From Acidobacteriota bacterium (lineage in GTDB: Bacteria > Acidobacteriota > Blastocatellia > Pyrinomonadales > Pyrinomonadaceae), in assembly GCA_029862725.1 (NCBI GenBank), contig JAOTWT010000115.1, forward strand, positions 1 through 8,043: DNA of 8,043 bases, given 5' to 3'. Of this stretch, positions 1 through 5,708 are shown piece by piece (the first letter of the stretch is position 1; each line of letters starts with the position of its first letter). Both the position numbers and the translations under genes were made by a program. Below the pieces are notes generated by a model, which was given only the letters and a program-made list of their open reading frames with translations, was not told the origin of the DNA and made no database searches.

Positions 1-420
1 CTCGCGGAGCATACCCAGCGTACAGCAGGCTTCGAGGCCCAAATTCCTAACTCCTTTCACCATTTCAACAACCCGCTCCAACTGTTCGCCATCGGGCACA
101 TCGCGCCACGCCGCGCCCATACAAAAACGTGTTGCACCCGAAGCTTTTGCATTTCGTGCGGCGTCAAGGGTCTTTTCAACGCTCAGGAGTTGTTCGCGTT
201 CGACGCCCGTTTGATAATGCGCCGATTGCGGGCAATAACCGCAATCTTCGGGACATCCGCCGGTCTTGATGCTCAGCAGATGACAACCCTGAATGCGGTC
301 ATTTTGGTGAAACGCACGATGCGTTTCCTGTGCACGGAACACCAGTTCGGGAAACGGGAGTCCATAGATCTCTTCAATCTCTTCCAACTTCCAATCGTGC
401 CTGGTTGAGTCATTTGTCAT
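1..420 (-). CDS. bioB: Biotin synthase BioB, N-terminal part (runs off left edge)
   Basis: BioB is a radical-SAM enzyme that inserts sulfur into dethiobiotin, the last step of biotin synthesis in the cytoplasm. I translated 140 codons from an ATG at 418-420; the frame stays open to base 1, so the 3' part (usual family length is about 320-350 residues) lies outside the window. The radical-SAM motif CPEDCGYC places the [4Fe-4S] cysteines at C56, C60 and C63, after the typical 'GCHLLSIKTGGCPEDCGYC' context. C100 in 'TRFCMGAAWR' and C132 in 'LEACCTLGM' sit where the family has its [2Fe-2S] cysteine ligands. No strong Shine-Dalgarno precedes the ATG (upstream minus-strand bases are TTGGTAATTGATAT), but the N-terminus fits BioB well. 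It lies 123 bases downstream of cca in the same direction with no terminator between them, so co-transcription is possible. Identification is very secure; the symbol rests on the conserved motifs. Confidence 0.96.
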   Translation of the reverse strand, partial: MTNDSTRHDWKLEEIEEIYGLPFPELVFRAQETHRAFHQNDRIQGCHLLSIKTGGCPEDCGYCPQSAHYQTGVEREQLLSVEKTLDAARNAKASGATRFCMGAAWRDVPDGEQLERVVEMVKGVRNLGLEACCTLGMLRE

Positions 421-440
421 ATATCAATTACCAACATTTC

Positions 441-496
441 GGTTTCAAGTTTCAGGTTCCAGATTTCAAGTTCCAGGTTTCAAGTTTCAAGTTCTT
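441..496. repeat. Degenerate heptamer tandem repeat, tract A (RGTTYCA)
   Basis: Seven consecutive 7-base units run from 441 to 489 with plus-strand consensus RGTTYCA (for example GGTTTCA, AGTTTCA, GGTTCCA, AGTTCCA), followed by a decayed eighth unit at 490-496. Six of the seven units fit the consensus exactly; the unit at 462-468 is GATTTCA. The tract fills most of the gap between cca and bioB. A second short stretch at 518-538 (TCAGTCC, TTAGTCT) may be the remains of another heptamer family. Phase is kept throughout without indels. The length resembles the short tandemly repeated heptamers known from cyanobacteria, but the sequence is different. Confidence 0.85.
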
Positions 497-543
497 CCTA
501 GGTTAACCCATCCGTTTTCAGTCCTTAGTCTCCGGGTTGTCCA

Positions 544-1929
544 CTAAGCCATTAGTTCCTTTGCCGCGGCGATTGCCTCGTCCAAAGTTTTGATTTTGCC
601 GTCGGTCTGCAGCTCATAAACAGCGTCAAGGATTCGTCCAAAATCTTTTGACGGCTCGAGTCCGAGTTCGATCAGGTGGCGGCCCTTAAGAATGGGCTCG
701 GGCGGCTTTATCTCGACTTCAAGCTCGCGCACACGCCGCAGGAACCACTCCTGCGGTTCCGAATCGAACCACTTCTCTCTGGGTATCCACTCAGCATTTC
801 GCCCGAGGCTGTCGGCCTTTGCGACTCTGTAGAGAAGATCCGGCTCGACCTTACGTGCGAGACGCCTGAAGGCCCCGTCGCCGATCTCATCACGGGCCTT
901 GTAAAACATACCCGGTTTAAGATGGTCACGGACCAGGGCGACGACTTGCCTGCGTACATCATACCCGTCAAGGGTGTGAAGATTGAGCCTATCCAAAAAA
1001 GACAAGGTCGGCGCGATGCCCGCTTCATCGTGTCCAAGAGACCGTATCCGGCCGTCGACAAAGTCGGTTGTCGCCGGCTTCCCGAAGTCGTGGCAGAGAG
1101 CTCCGAGCATTACGGTAACCCGCTTGGCGTAGGGCAGATCATCGATCAGCCTTCGCGCCTCGTCGACGACGAGAAGCGTATGCACGTCGACATCGCCTTC
1201 GGGATGCCATTCTTCCTCTTGGGCGACACCGATCATCTCGGTCATTTCAGGAAACAGCCTGTCGGCGATACCGAGGTCATAAATCCATTTGAGCCCGATC
1301 GAAGGCTTTTTGGACTCGAGAAGCAGTTTTTCAATCTCGCCCCAGATTCGTTCCGAGGGAAGATCGGAGAGATCGATCCCTTTGCACACCTCGACCGTCC
1401 CGTGTTCGATGTCAAATTCAAGCGTCGCGGCAAAACGGGCGGCGCGCAGCACACGCAGGCTGTCCTCACCGAATGTCGACTTCGAAACCATCCGCAGGAC
1501 TTTCTTTTCGATATCCGGCCTTCCATTGTAGGGATCAACGATTTCGCCGGTAAGAATGTCTTTGAGAATCGAATTGACTGTAAAATCGCGTCTTTTTGAT
1601 GCTTCGGCAAAAGACATCCCGGGGTCGCCCTCAACGATAAAACCCTTGTGCCCGCGGGCCACCTTCCGTTCCCTTCGAGGGATCGACAGATCGACATCGT
1701 TATCCAACTTGTAAACCGTAAATGCTTCACCCACAGCATTTACGGACCCAAATCTTTCCACCAGCGGCTTCAGGCCAGCCGGTTCAATTCCGTAGACTTC
1801 AATGTCCCAGTCCTTTGAAGGGACTCCCATCAGTTCGTCGCGAACGCATCCGCCAACGAGCATCGCCCGTCCGCCGCTGTCTCGGACGGCTCGTGCGACG
1901 TTTAGCACTTTATCCGGATAGGAGTCCAT
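544..1929 (-). CDS. cca: CCA tRNA nucleotidyltransferase with HD domain
   Basis: This enzyme adds or repairs the 3'-terminal CCA of tRNAs without a template, in the cytoplasm. The 461-residue product has the class II nucleotidyltransferase head: LVGGCVRDELMG near residues 24-35, then the catalytic metal-binding pair D40 and D42 in KDWDIEVYG. 'RRERK' and 'KRRDFTVNSI' (about 112-121) follow, then the DSLRVLRAARF nucleotide-binding motif (about 156-166) and ERIWGEIEKLL. The middle carries an HD phosphohydrolase domain with H250, H280-D281 in LCHDFGKP, and H300-D301, as in the E. coli-type multifunctional enzyme. I chose the ATG at 1927-1929 because GGGA lies about 10 bases upstream; an in-frame GTG three codons earlier (1936-1938) overlaps that site's spacing. 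A-adding or CC-adding specialists share the same fold, so exact specificity is inferred. It lies between glyQS (141-base gap) and bioB in the same direction. Confidence 0.95.
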   Translation of the reverse strand: MDSYPDKVLNVARAVRDSGGRAMLVGGCVRDELMGVPSKDWDIEVYGIEPAGLKPLVERFGSVNAVGEAFTVYKLDNDVDLSIPRRERKVARGHKGFIVEGDPGMSFAEASKRRDFTVNSILKDILTGEIVDPYNGRPDIEKKVLRMVSKSTFGEDSLRVLRAARFAATLEFDIEHGTVEVCKGIDLSDLPSERIWGEIEKLLLESKKPSIGLKWIYDLGIADRLFPEMTEMIGVAQEEEWHPEGDVDVHTLLVVDEARRLIDDLPYAKRVTVMLGALCHDFGKPATTDFVDGRIRSLGHDEAGIAPTLSFLDRLNLHTLDGYDVRRQVVALVRDHLKPGMFYKARDEIGDGAFRRLARKVEPDLLYRVAKADSLGRNAEWIPREKWFDSEPQEWFLRRVRELEVEIKPPEPILKGRHLIELGLEPSKDFGRILDAVYELQTDGKIKTLDEAIAAAKELMA

Positions 1930-1939
1930 TGAACACACG

Positions 1940-1981
1940 TCCCTAGTCCCAGTGGATCGCTTTCTTCTTTCAGTCTTAGAA
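1940..1981. repeat. Probable decayed heptamer tract upstream of cca
   Basis: Plus-strand 7-base steps TCCCTAG, TCCCAGT, GGATCGC, TTTCTTC, TTTCAGT and CTTAGAA suggest two short, worn heptamer runs. The TCCC and TGGATC parts resemble the tract at 3746-3815. The stretch sits just upstream of the cca start, and its GGGA complement supplies the likely ribosome-binding site. Divergence is high, so this is a tentative call made by comparison with the clearer tracts. Confidence 0.4.
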
Positions 1982-2041
1982 AAGCTTCAATTTACGAGTA
2001 CTTCGTGCGGAGTTGGTCCAAAGGTATCCTCGTACGGTTCA

Positions 2042-2064
2042 ACTGACAGCGATCTCGTGTCAGT
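2042..2064 (-). terminator. Hairpin just after the glyQS stop, no U-tract
   Basis: ACTGACA (2042-2048) and TGTCAGT (2058-2064) are perfect inverted repeats of 7 bases with a 9-base loop, whose inner CG pairs could extend the stem. The hairpin starts 7 bases beyond the glyQS stop codon. The minus-strand sequence that follows has no run of T, so it is not a typical intrinsic terminator. It could instead protect the mRNA 3' end or mark a processing site between glyQS and cca. Confidence 0.35.
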
Positions 2065-2070
2065 ATCACA

Positions 2071-3498
2071 TTAATCCGCCGCAAAGCTGGTCCGGTCTCC
2101 CAAGAACTCAGCCAGGCGATCGGCGGCGACGCGCTTCTGTTCCCAGGTGTCCCGGTCGCGAACTGTCACTGTCTGATCATCCAGCGATTCAAAGTCGACC
2201 GTAATACATGCCGGAGTTCCGATTTCGTCCTGACGGGCATAGAGCTTTCCGATGCTGCCGGTATCGTCGTAAACGGCCCTCAGCGAGCGCGAAAGATCTC
2301 TCTTGATTTTCATTGCCAGTGAGACTATCTCGTCTTTATTCTTTTTTAACGGCAAGATTGCGACATTGATCGGTGCGAGCTCAGGTTTGAGCTCAAGTAC
2401 GACGCGTTTGTCACCCCGCTCGCCCTCTCGTTCGGTGTAGGCATCCATCAGGACGGCCAGAAGCGTTCGATTTACACCGATCGCGGGTTCGACGACATAG
2501 GGATAAAAACGCTCGTTCGTATAGGGGTCAAAGTACGATAGATCGTCAGTCGAGTCGGGGTTGATGCGGTTACCTTCTTCGTCTTCTGCTTTCTTGGAAT
2601 GCGCCTTGGTATCGAAGTCGGTGCGATTGGCGATTCCCATCAATTCATCCCATTGTCTCGATTCCTCATCGCGATCGGGAAAATACCGGTACATGACGTC
2701 GACCGTCCGGACCGAATAATGTGCCAACTCTTCTTTCGGGACTTCGTAAAGATCGATATTGGCCCTCGAAATACCAAGCGAGCCCAGCCATTCCAGGTAG
2801 TTTTCGACCCATTCATCGACAAAACGCGGTGCGTCTTCAGCCCGGCAGAAGTATTCCATCTCCATCTGTTCGAACTCACGAGTTCTCAAAATAAAGTTGC
2901 CGGGTGTGATCTCGTTTCTGAAAGACTTGCCGATCTGGGCGATGCCGAACGGAAGTTTTCGTTTCGACGTCGTCAGGATGTTCGCAAAGTTAATAAAAAT
3001 CCCCTGAGCGGTTTCGGGCCGCAAATAGGCGAGTGAATAATAATCGTCCTCATCCGCAACGGCTCCGATCCGTGTCGAGAGCATTGTTAGAAACGGGCGC
3101 GGTTCGGTAAGATCTTTCTTACCGCAATTCGGACACGCGACGATACCCTTGGCGATCGCATCATCGACGCTCATCGAGCCTTCGAATTCGAGCTTGTCCG
3201 CACGATGCCGCGATTTACATTCGCGGCAATCAGTCATCATGTCGTTAAAGGTCTCTTCATGGCCACAGTACTTCCAAACCAAGCGGTTTTGGATGATTGA
3301 AGAGTCGATGCCTTCGATATCGTCACGTTCGTGGACCATCCACTTCCACCAGTTTTGCTTGATGTTGTTGGCCAGTTCGACTCCAAGCGGGCCGTAGTCC
3401 CAGGCCGAGCCAAGGCCGCCGTAGATATCGGATGCCGGGTATACAAATCCCCTTCTTTTGGAGAGGTTTACGATGGTTTCAATGTTTGGTGCGCTCAT
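2071..3498 (-). CDS. glyQS: Glycyl-tRNA synthetase, single-chain alpha2 type
   Basis: It charges tRNA-Gly with glycine using ATP, in the cytoplasm. The 475-residue protein is the class II, eukaryote/archaea-like homodimeric type, not the alpha/beta two-gene form. It opens with NLSKRRGFVYPASDIYGG and SAWDYGPLG, both characteristic of the family. A zinc-ribbon-like insertion follows, with C91-x2-C94 and C122-x2-C125. Motif 2 runs from SFRNEITPG (about 192-200) through LRTREFEQMEMEYF. Motif 3 lies around VNRTLLAVLMDAY, followed by the C-terminal anticodon-binding domain (ELAPINVAILPLKKNKDE onward). Length is normal for the bacterial alpha2 form. The ATG at 3496-3498 gives the expected N-terminus; the upstream AGAAG is only a weak ribosome-binding site. 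It heads a same-strand run with cca and bioB, with a candidate promoter just upstream. Confidence 0.97.
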   Translation of the reverse strand: MSAPNIETIVNLSKRRGFVYPASDIYGGLGSAWDYGPLGVELANNIKQNWWKWMVHERDDIEGIDSSIIQNRLVWKYCGHEETFNDMMTDCRECKSRHRADKLEFEGSMSVDDAIAKGIVACPNCGKKDLTEPRPFLTMLSTRIGAVADEDDYYSLAYLRPETAQGIFINFANILTTSKRKLPFGIAQIGKSFRNEITPGNFILRTREFEQMEMEYFCRAEDAPRFVDEWVENYLEWLGSLGISRANIDLYEVPKEELAHYSVRTVDVMYRYFPDRDEESRQWDELMGIANRTDFDTKAHSKKAEDEEGNRINPDSTDDLSYFDPYTNERFYPYVVEPAIGVNRTLLAVLMDAYTEREGERGDKRVVLELKPELAPINVAILPLKKNKDEIVSLAMKIKRDLSRSLRAVYDDTGSIGKLYARQDEIGTPACITVDFESLDDQTVTVRDRDTWEQKRVAADRLAEFLGDRTSFAAD

Positions 3499-3525
3499 AA
3501 TTCTGTCAACTTCTGATAAAAGGGG

Positions 3526-3555
3526 ATTTTAACATTGACCCTTGACCCTTGACCA
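3526..3555 (-). promoter_or_regulatory. Candidate sigma-70-type promoter for glyQS
   Basis: On the minus strand a -10-like TAAAAT (3526-3531), preceded by TGT as in extended -10 elements, follows TGGTCA (3550-3555; 4 of 6 match to TTGACA) with an 18-base spacer. Transcription from here would give a leader of roughly 20 bases. The -35-like hexamer lies inside heptamer tract B. The position is sensible, but short motifs of this kind arise by chance. Confidence 0.35.
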
Positions 3556-3608
3556 TAGAGCCATGGGATTTAAGTCGCGAGCCTTGATCCTTAACCGTTC
3601 AGCAGGGA
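3532..3608. repeat. Degenerate heptamer tandem repeat, tract B (NCCTTGA)
   Basis: Eleven consecutive 7-base steps can be laid from 3532 to 3608. The clearest are CCCTTGA twice (3539-3552), GCCTTGA (3581-3587) and TCCTTAA (3588-3594). Nearly every step ends in A (GCCATGG at 3560-3566 is the exception), so the 7-base phase survives even where the core has decayed. The tract lies immediately upstream of glyQS and overlaps its candidate promoter. Confidence 0.7.
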
Positions 3609-3745
3609 CCGGCTGCCTGTAGCCGTCGCATTAGGACACGGAAGGGTACCACGCAACGTTTTTTCGTCGCGTCGACGAAGCGATGGAAGCTGAACTGGAC
3701 CTCCCGCAAAGCTCGGCTCCAAAGGGCTTGAATCGTGAGCCGCAT
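3602..3745. other. Unexplained segment between two heptamer tracts
   Basis: About 140 bases separate heptamer tracts B and C. It contains a small hairpin (CGGCT at 3610-3614 with AGCCG at 3621-3625) and a 7-base perfect inverted repeat around a 3-base centre (TTCGTCG 3663-3669, CGACGAA 3673-3679). On the minus strand there is an open frame of 48 codons from an ATG at 3743-3745 to a stop at 3599-3601. It is rich in Arg and ends in LMRRLQAAGPC. The GAGG-like bases before that ATG come from the repeat tract itself. I do not recognise the peptide. It may be non-coding, a relic, or a small dispersed element; nothing in the sequence decides among these. Confidence 0.3.
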
Positions 3746-3815
3746 CACCTCGCCCCTCTGCCCCCGTCCCTTGTCCCCCATCCCTCGTCCCTTCTGGATC
3801 CTGAACCCTGAATTC
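3746..3815. repeat. Degenerate heptamer tandem repeat, tract C (TCCCTYG / TGAACCC)
   Basis: Ten 7-base steps run without a phase break from 3746 to 3815. The core is TCCCTTG, TCCCCCA, TCCCTCG and TCCCTTC (3767-3794); it then changes to TGGATCC, TGAACCC and TGAATTC (3795-3815). The tract ends directly at the A-run that forms the terminator tail of the PEGA/OmpA-like gene. Its consensus differs from tracts A and B. Confidence 0.7.
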
Positions 3816-3817
3816 TC

Positions 3818-3850
3818 AAAAAAAAAGAGGCGGTTCAAAAAGAACCGCCT
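3818..3850 (-). terminator. Intrinsic terminator of the PEGA/OmpA-like gene
   Basis: On the minus strand, AGGCGGTTC and GAACCGCCT form a perfect 9-bp stem (3842-3850 with 3828-3836) around a 5-base T loop, followed by C and nine T (complement of A 3818-3826). It starts 24 bases after the stop codon at 3875-3877. This is a textbook Rho-independent terminator and separates the exported-protein pair from glyQS. Confidence 0.92.
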
Positions 3851-3874
3851 TGAGATCAGAGAATGAATCCATTT

Positions 3875-4858
3875 TTAATTGGGAACCGGTACTTCCGCAC
3901 CCGGCGGACACAACCAGAACTGGTACGTAGTCGTCGGTCGCGAACCACCGCGGACGATCTGTATCCGGCTCGGATCCACACCTCGGGTCTTGACGAGATA
4001 GTCAAGAGCCCTTCGAGTCAGACGACCGACTTCACCGGCGGTCTGGCTCTTGCGGTCCGTACCCTGGTACATGATGATATAACCGTTCCAGGTCGGGTTA
4101 TTCTGCAACTCGATCGCAAGGTTATCCATCCTGGCTTTATCGTCGTCAAACGACCTGAACGGAAACTCGTCAAATAAGATACAAACTTTCGGTTGCGGGT
4201 CCGGAGGCCTGACAACTTCTGTATCGATCGAGATCCGCTGCCGACAGCTGGCATCATAAACACCGTCGGTCACATCGAGTTCGACCATCAGGGTCCTGTT
4301 GCCCAATCCGCTCGTATCGACAGTGATCGCGGGCGTACCGAGACCACTTGTGATCCTCGCGGTTGAGGGTGACACCCTCCAAGCGTAGTTCAAAGCGCTC
4401 GCTTCGATCGCTGTCACGGCGGCGACATTTCTCGCGACAAAAGTCACGAGATCACCTTCGGTCACGCTTTCCGGTCCGTCGACCCTCATATCGTAAGGAC
4501 AAGGACGAGAAGTAGTGTTTTCCACAACATTGAGACAGATGCAGTTCTTTACTTTTTTGACGATATTGATATCGCGGCTGAAACTCTGCCCGTTGGGGCC
4601 TTCGATCTCAACACGGTGGATACCCGGGGTTAAATAGAATTCGGCAGCTTCACCGACCCCGCTCATCCCCAAGAGTTGACCGTCAACTCTCACGGGCAGC
4701 GCGTTCGGGGTCGTTGTCACCGACAAGATCCCGGTATTCTTTGGCTGCTTCTTCTTTTTCTTTTTGTCACTGCCGGCGGCGAATGCGGCGCTTGCCATAC
4801 CCAACGAGAGGATGAGGCCAATCACAAACAATAATGTGAATTTTCTGTTGTTTCGCAT
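3875..4858 (-). CDS. Secreted PEGA and OmpA-like domain protein
   Basis: I see an envelope protein of 327 residues with no gene name I can assign. An N-terminal signal peptide (MRNNRKFTLLFVIGLILSLG, then ASAAFA) would be cut near residues 27-28. A short poly-Lys linker (about 32-37) follows. A PEGA-like beta domain (about 43-100) contains VRVDGQLLG and FYLTPGIHRVEIEG. A PKD/Ig-like beta region (about 125-215) comes next. The C-terminal part (about 224-318) looks like an OmpA-type peptidoglycan-binding domain: ILFDEFPF, then YQGTDRK, TRRALDYLVKTRGVDPSRI. D268 and R283 are 15 residues apart, as are the D271/R286 diaminopimelate-binding pair of Acinetobacter OmpA. I chose the ATG at 4856-4858 because AAGGAAAG lies at good spacing and the signal peptide starts there; an earlier in-frame start (4903) would put 15 extra residues before it. 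Six cysteines after the signal peptide could form disulfides. The role in wall attachment is inferred. Confidence 0.85.
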   Translation of the reverse strand: MRNNRKFTLLFVIGLILSLGMASAAFAAGSDKKKKKKQPKNTGILSVTTTPNALPVRVDGQLLGMSGVGEAAEFYLTPGIHRVEIEGPNGQSFSRDINIVKKVKNCICLNVVENTTSRPCPYDMRVDGPESVTEGDLVTFVARNVAAVTAIEASALNYAWRVSPSTARITSGLGTPAITVDTSGLGNRTLMVELDVTDGVYDASCRQRISIDTEVVRPPDPQPKVCILFDEFPFRSFDDDKARMDNLAIELQNNPTWNGYIIMYQGTDRKSQTAGEVGRLTRRALDYLVKTRGVDPSRIQIVRGGSRPTTTYQFWLCPPGAEVPVPN

Positions 4859-4894
4859 CAGTCTTTCCTTTTTTCTAGCGAATAAAATAATCAA

Positions 4895-4923
4895 ACTATA
4901 CAAAGATATAAACCGGAAAGCAT
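4895..4923 (-). promoter_or_regulatory. Weak candidate promoter for the PEGA/OmpA-like gene
   Basis: In the 93-base gap after the PEP-CTERM gene, the minus strand has a -10-like TATAGT (4895-4900), but the hexamer 17 bases upstream (ATGCTT) is a poor -35. The A+T-rich leader would be about 35 bases. The gap also holds a loose inverted repeat (CCGGA near 4943-4947 with TCCGG near 4912-4916), with AAGC-TTAT-GCTT inside it. These bases could form an attenuator or a partial terminator. The two genes may equally be read as one transcript. Confidence 0.25.
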
Positions 4924-4951
4924 AAGCTTGTCTATCCTCTCCGGGTTAGTT

Positions 4952-5596
4952 CTATTCCTCATCTTCGTCTTCACGCTTACCAAAACGCCTGCGTGCAGCC
5001 AGTCCTATTCCGGCAAGACCGGTCCCAAATAACAGGATCGTCATCGGCTCGGGTACCGGCTCCGTCGGAGGAGTCGGCGTCGGAGTCTTAGGCGGCGTCG
5101 GTGTAGGAGTCGGCGTCGGCGTCGGTGTCGGCGAATCCATCGGCGTCGGCGTCGGCGTCAACGGAGGAGTCGGCGTCGGCGTCTCGTCATCATCATCTCT
5201 CGTGAGAATAATCACGACCGGAATCGCTGCAAGACCCAGCAAGGTCCAATACGGAAAACCGCCCTTATCTTCATCCTGTATGCAATTGCATTCGGAGGCT
5301 TCAACGACTTCGAAGGTCGTTTCCGTTATTACACGGTCGTCCTGCTGCGGGGCTTTGTTGCCGCTATTGTCGTTGTCGCCATCTTTCGCCGGGTCGTTGA
5401 CCGGATCGTTAACCGGATCGTTGGCCAGCCTGATTTTAGTATAGTTCCCCGAATTGGCCCGGCCCGGCTTTGCATCGACCACCTGTGTTACCTGGCTGAA
5501 TCGCACAGGTGCCGCATTAATCCCGGTACTTGCCACGAAGACTATTGAGAACAGGCTGATTGCCGAAAGGATGGATCTTAGTTTCTTGTTAATCAT
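4952..5596 (-). CDS. PEP-CTERM sorting-signal surface protein, Pro-Thr rich
   Basis: A 214-residue exported protein. The N-terminus is a signal peptide (hydrophobic stretch about 9-25, likely cleavage after GINA near 28). It ends with the PEP-CTERM signal: VPEP, then the hydrophobic MTILLFGTGLAGIGLAA (about 184-200) and RRRFGKR. In known systems this C-terminus is recognised by an exosortase in the inner membrane, with release to the cell surface or matrix. Between lie a low-complexity stretch with NDPV repeats (about 58-67), a CNC motif (about 102-104), a second hydrophobic segment (YWTLLGLAAIPVVIILT, about 114-130), an acidic DDDDE run, and a (TP)n linker. An acidic tail, EDEDEE, follows the basic cluster, which is longer than usual for the signal. 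The ATG at 5594-5596 has AGGTAA upstream. No exosortase gene is in view. The protein's own function is unknown. Confidence 0.9.
   Translation of the reverse strand: MINKKLRSILSAISLFSIVFVASTGINAAPVRFSQVTQVVDAKPGRANSGNYTKIRLANDPVNDPVNDPAKDGDNDNSGNKAPQQDDRVITETTFEVVEASECNCIQDEDKGGFPYWTLLGLAAIPVVIILTRDDDDETPTPTPPLTPTPTPMDSPTPTPTPTPTPTPPKTPTPTPPTEPVPEPMTILLFGTGLAGIGLAARRRFGKREDEDEE
5064..5183 (-). repeat. Hexamer repeat coding for the Thr-Pro linker
   Basis: About 120 bases built mainly from plus-strand GGCGTC, GGAGTC and GGTGTC hexamers encode the TPTP linker of the PEP-CTERM protein, with small interruptions (MDS, PKTP, PPL). Third-position variation (C, A, T) makes it imperfect, but it remains a likely site for slippage and length variation. 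Confidence 0.8.
5391..5426 (-). repeat. Three 12-base tandem repeats coding for NDPV-type units
   Basis: Three adjacent 12-mers, GGGTCGTTGACC, GGATCGTTAACC and GGATCGTTGGCC on the plus strand, encode the NDPV-NDPV-NDPA region of the PEP-CTERM protein. The period keeps the reading frame, so copy-number change would add or remove four residues. Confidence 0.8.
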
Positions 5597-5708
5597 TTGG
5601 TGTTACCTGACTAAAACTCTTTAAGTTTTTAAACTTCCGCAACTCCAGAGACTACATGGGCAATAAGGAATCTCGTGAATTCAGGATTTTTTGGGGGACA
5701 ATTCGTGA

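Noticed and set aside
441..496. CRISPR array
   Set aside because: The repeats are only 7 bases long, are directly adjacent and have no spacers; no cas gene is present.
676..1599. A 307-codon plus-strand open frame opposite cca
   Set aside because: It lies wholly antisense to a gene with clear catalytic motifs. Its translation has no recognisable domain, and it follows from the codon use of the minus-strand gene.
1939..2070. tRNA gene in the glyQS-cca gap
   Set aside because: A GGTTCAA-like string near 2035-2042 suggested a T-loop, but no acceptor, D or anticodon stem can be built around it.
2599..3036. A 145-codon plus-strand open frame opposite glyQS
   Set aside because: Antisense to conserved motif 2 of glycyl-tRNA synthetase; no domain and no ribosome-binding site of note.
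3599..3838. A 79-codon minus-strand open frame as a full gene
   Set aside because: Its first third is translated terminator and heptamer repeat. Only the last 48 codons are non-repetitive, and these are reported as an unexplained segment, not as a gene.
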